Shown here one piece after another: positions 1-10,425 of a DNA stretch of 64,000 nt. Position 1 is the stretch's first letter; every line of letters begins with the position of its first letter. The notes under the pieces were generated by a model, which was given only the letters and a program-made list of their open reading frames with translations, searched no databases and was not told where the DNA came from. Source of the stretch: Naganishia liquefaciens (taxonomy: Eukaryota > Basidiomycota > Tremellomycetes > Filobasidiales > Filobasidiaceae); assembly GCA_013423385.1 (NCBI GenBank), contig BLZA01000057.1, positions 311,533 to 375,532 on the forward strand, given 5' to 3'. Made by a program: the position numbers and the translations under genes.

Positions 1-1234
1 CTCAACCATCGTATCGCCGACGGGTCACCAGAACCAGGGAACGAGGGTCCGCACAGAGAAGGATACACACCTCCAGGAATTAAGGAGTTCACCCTTGTCG
101 TAGGAACCGGCATGGTGGCTGCTTGCCTCAGCAGTCTCGTGCTCGGGAGCTTCATGTCCTGGCTCGTCGTCGGCTGTCGTTGGTTCGGCGTCGATCCTGA
201 CAATATTGCGTCTCCGCTCGCGGCGACACTGGGAGACTTGTTGACCCTTTTCATCATGGCACTCGTGGGGACGATGTTGGTCAAGACGATTGATACGCCC
301 GTGCCGTTTGTGGTTGTCGTTCTTATGTGTGGGATGACGGGCGCAATCTGGTGTGCGTTGAGGATCATGGCGCGACAGCGCTTGGGCAAACGGGACCACG
401 ACGTGGAGGACGAGTCAGAAGAAGGAGGGTGGTCGCCGTTGGTGAGTATTCGGTATTTTGGGGATCTCGCTTGGACTGACAAGCTTTGCAGATCGGTGCC
501 ATGATTATCTCCTCGGCAACGGGCCTCGTACTGGATCGAAGCGTGAACCGGTACAAGGGGTTTGCATTACTCGCGGTCAGTATCACAGGGATCGCGGGAA
601 GTATCGGTGCCATCCAGTAGGTCATGCGTGAGCCGCTGGCGTCACGCACAACACTGATGCGCTCGATTTAGTGCTTCCCGATTATCGACGCGTCTGCATG
701 CGGCTCGTCACCGTCACGCGGAAGAATCACAAGCATCGCTTCTCGCGACTGGCGAGAATGCAGAGACAGATGGGGCGCATACGCCGCTGACTGGTGCCGC
801 CTTGACCGATATCCAATCAGCCATCACGCTTTTCCTAATCTCATGGCCAGTCCAGGCCGTCTTTGTGGGCTTTGTCTGGATGAGCGGGTGGATTGAGATG
901 GGAGGCAAGTTGACTTGCGTTGCCATGCTGGTGTATGGCGTGACGGTAGGTTTTCGAGAGGGCCAGACGATCCGGAACTGATTCGGCTATACAGGTGGCA
1001 TTTTCAATATACCTCGCTCAAAACATGACGTTATTTTTCTGGTCCAAAGGCCTCGATCCAGAGTAAGTTTTCCCTTAGCATCGCCGCTCCCACCACTAAA
1101 GCTTTCGCAGCTCGTACTGTCTGCCTGTACATTCCAGTCTGATCGACTTGTTAGGCCAATTGTTTCTGGTTGTAGGCTTCGAGATTGCAGCGCGTCTTGG
1201 TGCCGACGTAATTAACGCCGACGGAATGCGGTGA
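1..1234 (+). CDS. SLC41/MgtE-type divalent cation transporter (3' part)
   Basis: Exons 1-441, 492-616, 672-945, 995-1062 and 1111-1234; the frame is open from base 1, so the start lies outside the window. The product should move Mg2+ or a related cation across a membrane. The visible part is the second MgtE half: the motif DPDNIASPLAATLGDLLTL, several hydrophobic helices, and near the end GLDPDSYCLPVHSSLIDLLGQ, the repeated acidic DPD motif placed as in SLC41 proteins. A cytoplasmic loop rich in Asp and Glu ends exon 1. The stop follows NADGMR. All introns are 48-55 nt GT-AG. The family call is strong; which metal is moved cannot be said. Confidence 0.85.
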
Positions 1235-1550
1235 GGAGGAAGGCAACGCGTTGTATCGTTGTATACTAGTAGCTGCGACGCACAGGAATAGGAATACCCA
1301 GCCCGAGCTGATTCGAGCGGGATCGTCCCAACAAGCACTATTCAGGTGGAATGTTCCGCCTCCTTTGCGTAATATACTGCGAACGCGTGGCATTCCGCGC
1401 GCTAACGAGGCTTGACGCCCTTCCCATCCGCGCGCCGAGGCTTGTCACTCTCGTGTCCCACAGCCAACGTCATATCCGTCGTCTCCTTGTTGATCGTCGC
1501 TGTCCCGCCAGATACGCTTGCAAACGATCCCTCACTTTCCTCTTCTCACC

Positions 1551-2956
1551 ATGTCCGAAGGTCTTACCCGCCGTCGCGGCGCCGGAGGGACGTCCCCAAA
1601 CCCATCACAGAACGCGTTCGAGTCACCACCTTCCTCGGCCGGCAGACTCGCTCCCGGCACCTCGTCCTCGGGCTCTCGTCCAACATCGTCGCTCGGCCGT
1701 CCCGCTATGGGCCCGGGCGGAGCGATAGCAGCTACGTCGACCGCTGCTGCTGCAGGTGGGTCTGGGGGAACCGGAGCCGTCGAGGGACGGGCAAAGATCG
1801 CTTTTGATCCGAGGGATTATGAGAATGGAAGCATGGGCAGCGAGTATGAGAGGATGCCGAGGTTGACAATCATGGAGGAGGTGTTGCTGTTGGGTCTCAA
1901 GGATAAGCAGGTGAGCGGAGCAGTGCGAGATCGCGGGAATGTCCGCGTTTCTGCCCATCGAACGGACACTGACCCGATCCTCTCAGGGCTACCTGTCCTT
2001 CTGGAACGACAACATTTCGTACGCGCTTCGTGGCTGCATCCTCATCGAACTCGCACTCCGACGCAGAATAGCCGTCGTCAAGGATCCGTCTCGTCGACGC
2101 CTGGCATTGCCGGACCGACTGATCGAGGTCATTGACGAGAGGCAGACGGGCGAGACATTATTGGATGAGGCGTTGAAGATGATGAAGAGCAGCGAAAAGT
2201 ATGGAACGGGCGCGTGGATAGATTTGATGAGTGGTGAGTGCTCTTCGGGGTCATGAATACCTTGACATCACGCTGACCTCTCCGGCAGGCGAAACATGGA
2301 ATGTGATGAAAATCGGCTACCAGCTCAAGCAAGTCCGAGAACGTCTAGCCAAGGGCCTCGTCGACAAGGGCGTCCTCCGCACTGAAAAGCGTAACTTTCT
2401 CCTTTTTGACATGGCCACCCATCCGATTGCCGACGTCAACGCCAAAGAAGACGTTCTCCGCCGCGCTCTCACCTTGCTCACGGCGCGAACGACGGCCATT
2501 CCCGCACAAGCATTGCACAAGGAAAACGTCCAGTACCGCGCCACTCGAGCCGTCGCTCTCGTATGCTCCGCCTATGCCGCCAACGTGCTCGAAAACGCAC
2601 TCCAGCGACTCTCGTACGATGCGCGGGAATCGGCGTTTGCGCGATGTGACGATATCTTGTTGGAATTCTCGTCGTGGCCGTTTGGATCGGGATCCATGGG
2701 CGCCGGCGGTGGTCCGGATGGACAGGGTCCGATTTCGATTGGTGGAGGACCGAGTAAGCGGCGGAGTGCGTCGTCGGGTGGTGTGGGTGGCGGAAAGGAG
2801 AGCGTGATGGAGTTGGTGCGCGAAGTCAAGAAGGAGATGAACGGTCCCTTGCCGGGGAACAGTACGGTTGGCAAGGCGGATGACGGAGAGGACTTGTGCT
2901 TCGAGGTTGTTGCATGCGTTTTCAATGTGTTGTCGGCCATGGAGTCGCTGCTGTAG
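1551..2956 (+). CDS. VPS74: Vps74/GOLPH3 Golgi phosphoprotein
   Basis: Exons 1551-1910, 1987-2233 and 2289-2956 give 424 residues. Vps74/GOLPH3 binds PI4P on the Golgi and retains glycosyltransferases through COPI. After a disordered Ser/Gly/Pro head of about 105 residues comes the GPP34 domain: [24 protein letters not shown], then [14 protein letters not shown], and later [26 protein letters not shown] Gly/Ser-rich insert (about residues 317-355) interrupts the C-terminal helices and is absent from the compact animal protein. I chose the ATG at 1551, preceded by TCACC, rather than one 33 bases upstream, because the family head starts like this (MSEGLTRRR). Confidence 0.93.
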
Positions 2957-3893
2957 GGAATGGGCGAGGGAAAGCCCGTGTCAAATATAGTGTCGCTTGA
3001 ATGGAGATCAAGAGGGTTATTGTTTTGTTTTGTTCCGATTGTATGCAGATTAGATCAGTCAGATGGCAGGTAAGGTTCAAGAGGGCTCTGAGCGTGCCGA
3101 AGCTTGAAAGAAAAGGCGGCCCTAACACGATAGTGACGATACTGCCGTGCACGACGCGCGAACTGCGAATGGCTCTCTGATTTGACGAGCACCATCAACA
3201 AGTGCGCGTTGTATATTGAAAGATCTGCTACCACGGACGCCCTTCTGCTTCGATGTCCAGTAGTTGAGACCAAGTTTCGCACGAGATCCTAGAATCTAAG
3301 AGTGGTGCGAGTATGCAAAAGCTGACTAGACTACAGCGGTTCGTCAAGGCATTTTGTCGAGTCGATCAGAGATGCTACATCTTGCAGCTCTATTCTTTGC
3401 CAGACCTTGACCCATCTTATCATCTCAAAATCAGCTTCTGTATTCAGACAAAAGGTTCCGAGCAAGAGAACCGAGGTGTGCGGAGGCATTCCAAACGAAA
3501 CGCAGGTTCGCAAGCTGAAACGCAGTGCGAGGTCAGAGTTGGCCATGATGGGAAGCTGTCCAGATAGCAGATTTGTCAGCCAGCAAACAAGCAGAGCAAA
3601 AGTCGAGATCCGCTCGAGTTTGAGAAGCAATCCAGCCGCCCCGCCAGGAATTGAAGATGATTTCAAGCGCTTCTAGCTAAGCGCGACCAGAGTCGGCCAC
3701 TGTACCGCCGAGGCCCGCTGGCTGGGGTCTCACTGCCGACGAACCGCTCGTCGCCGTCGTCGCTGGTGCTGCCGTCGGACTCGCCGGGAATTGACAACTT
3801 GTCGTCTGTGGAGAGATCATCGAGACGCGCCGCTCGCCGTGAAGAAGGTCGGAAATCACACCCCTCAAGGCCCCGTCAAGAATTCTTTCGTGT
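2957..3893. other. Intergenic, VPS74 3' flank and RPL20 upstream region
   Basis: Only short, poorly supported frames on both strands; none has start context, introns or recognisable residues. It holds the VPS74 terminator region and the ribosomal-protein promoter. Confidence 0.5.
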
Positions 3894-4180
3894 GTAAGCA
3901 AGGGGGATTCATAGCATTGTCGTGAGTCGGACGTGTCGATGGTGGAATGGCAAGCGATGGTCGGCGGATATCGGTCAAGCAGAAGGAATGGGACAAGGGG
4001 AACGACGGGAGGACAAGGCAATACAGAGGACATCAAGACACGGGATGGATGGTATGGATGGTTATCGGAATGAAGAGACACAAAAGGGAAACATGGAGGA
4101 CAAATCGACGACCGCCGCTTGCCTGCCTGCCATCACAACACGTCACCTGGACGCTAGGCTGACATTGTGCTGCCCCTGTA
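3894..4180 (+). other. Probable 5' UTR intron of RPL20
   Basis: A GTAAGC donor at 3894 and, just before the RPL20 ATG, a branch-like GGCTGAC followed by a pyrimidine stretch and CTGTAG ending at 4180. The first exon would then join only three or four bases upstream of the ATG. Ribosomal-protein genes of fungi often carry such leader introns. The acceptor is convincing; the donor is one of several possible. Confidence 0.4.
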
Positions 4181-4184
4181 GAAA

Positions 4185-4819
4185 ATGGCCCGATTCCAGG
4201 AATACTCCGTTTTGGGACGAAAGCTTCCCACCGAAGCCGACCCCGCCCCCAAGCTCTAGTGAGTCAAATGCCGCATATATGCACGGAACCATCGCTAAGG
4301 CGATCATTCCTTTTCAGCCGAATGAGGATCTTCGCTCCCAACGAGGTTGTCGCCAAGTCCCGATTCTGGTACTTCTTGCGACAGCTTAAAAAGGTCAAGA
4401 AGGCATCCGGAGAAATCGTTGCCATCCACACCATCCACGAGAAGAAGCCCTTGAAGGTCAAGAACTTCGGTATCTGGCTCCGATACGACTCGCGATCCGG
4501 TACCCACAACATGTACAAGGAGTTCCGAGAGCTGAGCCGAGCCGCCGCCGTCGAGACCTTGTACCAGGACATGGCCGCTCGACACCGAGCCCGATTCAGG
4601 AGCGTCCAGATCTTGCGAGTTGCCGAGATTGAGAAGAAGGAGGACGTCAAGAGGCCTTACATCAGGCAGTTGTTGGAACCCGGACTCAAGTTCCCTCTTC
4701 CCCACAGGCGTAAGTCTTGGGCACGTCGGCTGTGTCTGGGCTGTTTGTTGACGTCCCATTATACAGGAACCCGATCGAAGGCTTGGTTCGCCGCCAACCG
4801 ACCCGCCACCTGGGCTTAA
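4185..4819 (+). CDS. RPL20: 60S ribosomal protein L20 (eL20/L18a)
   Basis: Exons 4185-4258, 4318-4709 and 4767-4819 give 172 residues, the usual length. It is a structural protein of the large subunit. The chain begins [15 protein letters not shown] and continues with [39 protein letters not shown] and the basic end [15 protein letters not shown], which match the family throughout. Codon choice is strongly biased to C-ending codons, as expected for a highly expressed gene. A leader intron is likely (separate entry). Confidence 0.97.
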
Positions 4820-5850
4820 GCGTTCGACTCTTTACGACCTCTTACCGTTTCGACATTCACCTGCCGATATAGAAGCACATCAATGCAATGGATTCGAGGC
4901 GGGAGAGCAAATTTGGAGATCTTGGGGACGAACGCTTTGTCGGTTGTTGAGGCCTAGCCTTATTCTTACCATGGGGTTGTAACAGGCCAAATGGTGCCAA
5001 TGGCGTTGGGCTGATATGATCACTGGCAAAAAGAACAATGCACGAGCACGAGTCGGTGGAGTCGTCAGCCGGACGACAGTGCACGCAGCTTCGGACGAGA
5101 GTTCAGTTGCCGACTATTGTGCAACATCTCTCATGCCCCAGGACATTTTGTCTCCTCCCGGGTACAACCCCCTTTGAGGCGAGGGGAGGCATGCCGCCTT
5201 GCGTGCAGTGTGGCATCGGCAGCAGCCATGGAGTCGAACCAGAGGGTCGTTCTTTCTAAGATGTGGTTCACAGGTCACGAGCGGCCACGGCTTCATGCGC
5301 GACGACTTGTGGACAGGTTTAACAGAAGCAGAGTTGGTTCGTCTTTCAAGTTCATTCACTTGACCAATTGGAGCCGCTGGGAGATGCTCGATCATGGTTG
5401 TTGGCGAATCTCTAATAGATCTTTGCTCAACATGGCCTTTATGTCTGGCAGAGTCAATTTTCAGGGGGCCATGACATGGATCACGGTCGAGGTCATTTAG
5501 CTCGCGTGTGAAATGCGATTCGCCTGACGACGGTTCGAACCAGACAAGCAGCTTGAGTGTTTATATTCCTTGGAATAGCGAATCCAATCGAAAGATGTAC
5601 AGCACAGACAGCAGCAGTGAGCGTGATTCACCAAGCCTTCGGAAGATCATCACAATGCGTGAATAGCTTCTAATCCGAAGCGCGGTTGTTATGTAATCCG
5701 GTTGACGAGTCGCTTATCAACGAGCGATGGGGGTATAGGCGAATGATGTTGCGTCATACTGACTACTAAAAGACATCACGATTAGATAAATACAATGACA
5801 CTATACATTACCAACGGAGACACTGAGCTCTGTTGTGCTCCTATCGCCCA
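4820..5850. other. Intergenic, convergent RPL20 and FIS1 3' ends
   Basis: About 1 kb between two gene ends. A 127-codon plus-strand frame around 5117-5500 begins with a non-ATG codon and shows no family signal. A GGTTCGAACC near 5527 resembles a tRNA T-loop, but no matching acceptor stem or A box is present. Nothing else is supported. Confidence 0.5.
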
Positions 5851-6623
5851 TCATCTTCTGCGTGCCTGCTTATACAGTGACGCGACCACCAAACCACCCA
5901 GGGCCGCGGCGCCCGCTACCAGGCCGATCCCTAAAGGTGACGAAAGTCAATGAGAAACATTTAGACTGCGAATTTGGGAATGGCACTCACCGATATATCC
6001 TTCCCTTGTCTCTGCTTGATCGATAAGGGCTTTAAGCGACTGCGCTTGCATGTTGGATGGCTCGACGTGTAGTAGGAGATCTGTCGCCAATCTCAATCAG
6101 CTATAATGGCTTCCGCAGATGGACCGTTAGCCTACCGTTGAAACGACGGGCATGGCCGTAGTTGCCTAGTTTGTAGTATCCCAACGCAATATAGTAGGAG
6201 CATTCACGTCGATAATCGGGCACGGAGGCGTAGATCTCTGTCAGAGGGCGAGACAAGGTCAGCTTGAGCGGTAGGGGAACACACGAGCGGCCGTACCCTG
6301 AAGAAGCTTGATACCCTCCATCTGCAGTTCCCTCTTTGGAGACTTGACCATGCCCCAAGCTGTGTAGGACGTCCATCAGCACGGCATGTTATGGAAAGTA
6401 CAGAGGAGCGAAGCGCACCATAGTTGAATTTTGTCTGCGTGGTCACATGTTTCTGCGCTTGCTCCTTTTCGTATTGATTTCTCAGAACCTGTTGGGTGAA
6501 AGAGGATGTAAGCCTACAATGCGTACACGCTTGCGGTCGTGAGAATCTCTCGATACGCACCTCGAGTTCATCGTAAGCAAGGGATTCCTCTGCATCTGCT
6601 GCGTATGGCAATTCCGTCGGCAT
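5851..6623 (-). CDS. FIS1: Mitochondrial fission protein Fis1
   Basis: Six exons (6561-6623, 6419-6488, 6297-6359, 6136-6237, 5991-6080, 5851-5930) give 155 residues, the length of the yeast protein. Fis1 is a tail-anchored outer-membrane adaptor for division of mitochondria and peroxisomes. Visible are the TPR-like helices ([20 protein letters not shown], then [20 protein letters not shown]), a single Gly/Ala-rich membrane segment ([19 protein letters not shown]) and the basic luminal tail KQARRR. All five introns are 46-72 nt. Family, length and tail agree, so the call is firm. Confidence 0.95.
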
Positions 6624-6940
6624 AGTGTATCGTGAGTGCTAGGCAGTGTATGATGAATCGGGACCGTTCTTCTGAAACAGTACCGTCGCACGAGACCACT
6701 TGATTCAGTGCAACGGCAACATCTTCGTCATCGTAGCCGGAGCGGTGGGCGCGGTTCCGCACAGTCTGCTTACGTAAATCTCGGGGCAGCTATCGGTCCG
6801 AAGCGCGACTGTGTTGTTTCGACGCATTCCATGTTCATCGTTCTTCCCTCGATGCCATGTATGACGATCTGTACGGTATATCAGCAACCGCGAGTCTATT
6901 TTGGATACTCTAGCATTGACTCGCTAGAGTCTCGAGCGTA
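6624..6940. promoter_or_regulatory. Divergent promoter region, FIS1 / HAD phosphatase
   Basis: Head-to-head spacer of 317 bases between two start codons. No coding signal or clear TATA box was seen. Confidence 0.5.
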
Positions 6941-8274
6941 ATGTCCGGAAATCAAGAATTCTCCGGGAGCGAGTATTGCATCTTTGATATGGATGGACTG
7001 CTGAGTATGTGCTTGGGAAGGACCCAAGCGATGGCATATCAATAGGTCGGCTTCTTTTTGCAGTGTAAGTTGCCACATCAGTGGCACACAAATCGCTCTG
7101 GAATATCAGTTCATCGTCCTTGTAGAAATTCGGAGGCGATCCGAGATCGACACAAGACGCGATCAAGTCGTGTGCTAATGGATACCTTAGAGGATTATCT
7201 CCAGCGTGATGGGTATGTCTATCGCTCCTCGAACCATGTTATGTCGCTCAAACCTTATATACCTTATATAGATGAAACTCTGGGAAGGTGCGGCTATGCG
7301 TACACCTGGGAAATTAGGTCGGCCGTGATGGGAAAAGGTCGACCAAATTTCGCCTATCCGTCAAGACTTGCACTGACTTTTTAAACGCTGATCAGTCCAG
7401 CACGAGGCCAACCAATACATTCACGGCCACTACCCTGATCTCGCAGACAAGCTCAGCATGGATAACTTTGTTGCGGAGCGCAATCGAAAACAGGATGAAA
7501 CGTTTGCCAAGGTCCAGCCAATGAAAGGAGCCGTGGAACTCGTCAAGCATCTTGTGAGTCGGTCAATTCTTATGAGATGGATCGAAACTGACAAGTCTTG
7601 TGTAGCATGGTCACAACACTCCAATTACTTTGGCTACGAGCTCTCGAGATGCTGTTTTCCGATTCAAATCGGTCAGTACCCGTCGGTTGAGAAAGACACG
7701 TCAAGAGCTTGCGCTCATGCTGATCTTTGCTTATGGATATGGATGGTCTAGTCCAACCTTGCTCATTTCTTCGATGCGTTTCCGGCAAATAGCATCATCA
7801 CAGCGGATTCCAAAGAAGAACCAAACGGTCGAGGCAAGCCGTGTCCCGACGTAAGCGATGACAGATCTGCATAGTGAAAGACGTTGACTTGCTGTTCCAG
7901 ATCTACCTTGCAGCCGCCCGTTCGTTGGGTGAGATTGCTTGCGGGCGCTTTTCTCGGCATCGCAGCTGATCACCAACCCGTAAATAGGTCGAAAGGTCGG
8001 CTATGGCGAACAGTCCGACATCGAGGCAGAGCGCATCGAGCGAAGCAAAGGTCTGGTTTTTGAGGATGCCATACTCGCAAGTCTATTCCATCCCGCTGAA
8101 TGATGTCTGGTCCCATCGTCATTTTCTGTCTGGTAGGGCTTAGAGGCGGGCGTTCGGGCCGGGATGGACGTCATTTGGGTCCCAGATGCAGAGGTCCGCG
8201 CAGCGAATCCTCGGGAAACCTATGGGGCCAAAGTCATCCTCGCGAGTTTAAGCGACTTTAAGCCGGAGCTATGA
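6941..8274 (+). CDS. HAD-superfamily phosphatase (HDHD1/GPP1-like)
   Basis: Exon 6941-7004 encodes the nucleophile motif FDMDGLL. Well supported later exons are 7191-7212, 7272-7337, 7396-7553, 7606-7671, 7752-7850, 7901-7928, 7988-8076 and 8137-8274. They give YAYTWEIRSAVMGK, PMKGAVELVKHL, the motif II block TLATSSRD, the conserved Lys in GRGKPCPDIYLAA, and FEDAILGLEAGVRAGMDVIWVPD. This pattern fits the subfamily that acts on small phosphates such as pseudouridine 5'-phosphate, glycerol 3-phosphate or sugar phosphates. At least one very short exon between 7005 and 7190 is needed to restore phase and I could not fix it (7070-7080 or 7046-7062 fit). The intron at 8077-8136 starts with GCAAGT, not GT. 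Confidence 0.85.
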
Positions 8275-9382
8275 AGACTTCCGCAGATGCCGCGGTGAAA
8301 GCTCCTGTCGCTTTGTACCGGTGGCGTAGGGTATACAGCATAAACATCGAGAGCCGTCCGATATCTCAGGGTTGTCCTCAGCCCTCAGATATCTTATTTG
8401 CTTCATCTGTGAAGCTGATCTAGCGACTAAACCACGAGGCTGTTCACAAATATTGAGCTCGGCTGGGAACTCTCGGGGCTGGAGCTTTTATTTGCATATC
8501 GTACGCGCCGTGGGTTGGCATATTCTTAATTCATATATAGCGCCACCCTGCCCTGCTGATAAACGAGCTGATATACCAGCTGCTATACGATATCCTTGAT
8601 GGTCAGCTGACAACACTGCGGCGCTATCCTGCTCAGCATTTTGTCAATATCCACGGTTTTCGTTCGTACGATAATTCCCGCCATTTAAGCCATCTGAGTC
8701 CGCGTCGCACGTTATCGGCGTCCAGCTCTAAAGTCTTCTCGCGCCGGAGCGTCACCGCCGGCTATAAACTCCGAGCTGCTGGGCGAGGACTGAGATAAAG
8801 TAGCTGCGGCAACTTGACAAGAGGCAAAGATCGATGGCGCTCCTCCAGAGACAAGCTGATTCCCGGCAGACCTGATATACCCAAGACGCTCGACAACCCT
8901 TTGCTAATCTCTTCCCGCCTGTGCCGCCCCGATAAGCGGAAATCGCGGACACGAATTCTCCCGCGGAACAGTCCGGGCCGACGATCGCCCTGAGCGCAGG
9001 ATTTCTGTAATCAGTCGGTCGAATCGCATGGGCATAGGACAATAGCTACACCGCACACCGGGAAACACTCGATTACCCAACACCGACGCCTGGGCATTTA
9101 CGCCGTGTTCGCCAGTAGCCTCGGTCAGCAGAGAGACGTCGCTGGAGTGCTCGAGCAAAGTCTTCCAGCATCAGGCGCACGAGTCAACCATCAACAACCA
9201 TCAGCACTCAATACATCTCGCGTCGCCTCCGACAGCAGCACAAAGCCGGATAACCGGAACTCCCTTTGTAACAAAGGACGACATCGCGAAACACTGAAAA
9301 CACTTGACCCGTCAGTCATTCTGTGATATATGTGGCATCATCTGACATTTATATTTCTCAGCTCCTTCTCAAACAAATCAGA
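8275..9382. other. Intergenic, 1.1 kb
   Basis: Downstream of the HAD gene and upstream of the next orphan. A TTTCTCAG at 9353-9360, 22 bases before the next ATG, looks like the acceptor of a leader intron. No supported coding frame. Confidence 0.45.
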
Positions 9383-10358
9383 ATGGCGAGCGTGGAAGAT
9401 CTCATCGCGACGATGAACAGCGGGGTGCACGTCGGCAAACAGGGCTACGATTTGACGGCGTTGCAGGTTTGTTTCTAAGTAAGGCATCTAACCCGAGAGC
9501 TAACATGTTCCCCAGGCCCAACTTGCCAAAACACTCGCATATAACCCACACGCAGCCGTCAATCATACCTTTGCGCCGTACCAGCCCATTGCCGGCTCGA
9601 CAAATATCCCTCCAGCACCCGTCTCATCGTTAAATTCCCTTGCATCGACGAGCTTCAACGGCACAGCATACCCGCAGCGCACCAATGGTCGTCCAATGCC
9701 GACACCGCAGGTCAGTTTCACGGGATTCGACGTGCCCGTATACGGCAATCAGCATGCAACCGGCTCGGCTCCCTACGGCAAAGCCAACGAGATGAGCATC
9801 GATGAAGAAGGCGACATGGAGATGGAGGATCGCCAGGGGGAATGCGGATGGGTCGCAACGGGATTCCAGCCGCTGCAATACCAGCAAGAATCAGAGACAT
9901 ACGACACGACCAATTTCGACATGTCGACCTCGATCGACTTTGACGCGCTCAATCAGATGAGTCCGCGTTCCCGTGCGCGACCACGCGCTGCGGCCATGTC
10001 ATTTGCAGATGATCCACCCGCCGCCATGCACGATGACGATTTCTCGGCCTTTGCGTCCGATGCATTTGCGCCCGCGGTGACGGATAGGTATTCTTCGTCG
10101 GTCGATAGCCATCAAGGCGGCGAGGGGCGGAACGGTGTCGGAGATGCCTCGGGGGAGACGAGAGATACAGCACCGACGACGCCACGCGATGGATGGGAGG
10201 CATTTCGCCGGCATAATAAAGCGGGTGCCGCGAGTGCGTTTGCGATCACACCGACGAATCGTACGGCACCCGGCTCACCCGTTGTGGATCCGATGCGCGC
10301 GGCCGAGCCACCGACTTCGCCATGGGCGGGGAGACTCAGGAGTCGCGGGTCAGATTAG
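9383..10358 (+). CDS. Orphan low-complexity protein
   Basis: Exons 9383-9466 and 9516-10358 give 308 residues. I do not recognise the family. The first 35 residues (MASVEDLIATMNSGVHVGKQ, then a helix with LAKTLAYNP) look folded or helix-forming; the rest is disordered, rich in Pro, Ser, Asp and Met, with acidic patches such as DEEGDMEMED and basic ones such as RSRARPRAAA. The composition fits a nuclear or signalling protein with a short conserved head. The join is in phase and frame use is consistent over 840 bases, so it is probably real. Confidence 0.7.
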
Positions 10359-10425
10359 CGCCGAGATCGAACGAAAGTCGTTGTATATGTGGACGCTCCC
10401 AAGTGTCTCTATGATATGTCTTGTG

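Noticed and set aside
5117-5500. 127-codon plus-strand frame between RPL20 and FIS1
   Set aside because: Starts with a non-ATG codon, no splice pattern or family signal.
5526-5540. GGTTCGAACC, tRNA T-loop-like
   Set aside because: No A box, anticodon arm or pairing acceptor stem in either direction; a chance palindrome.
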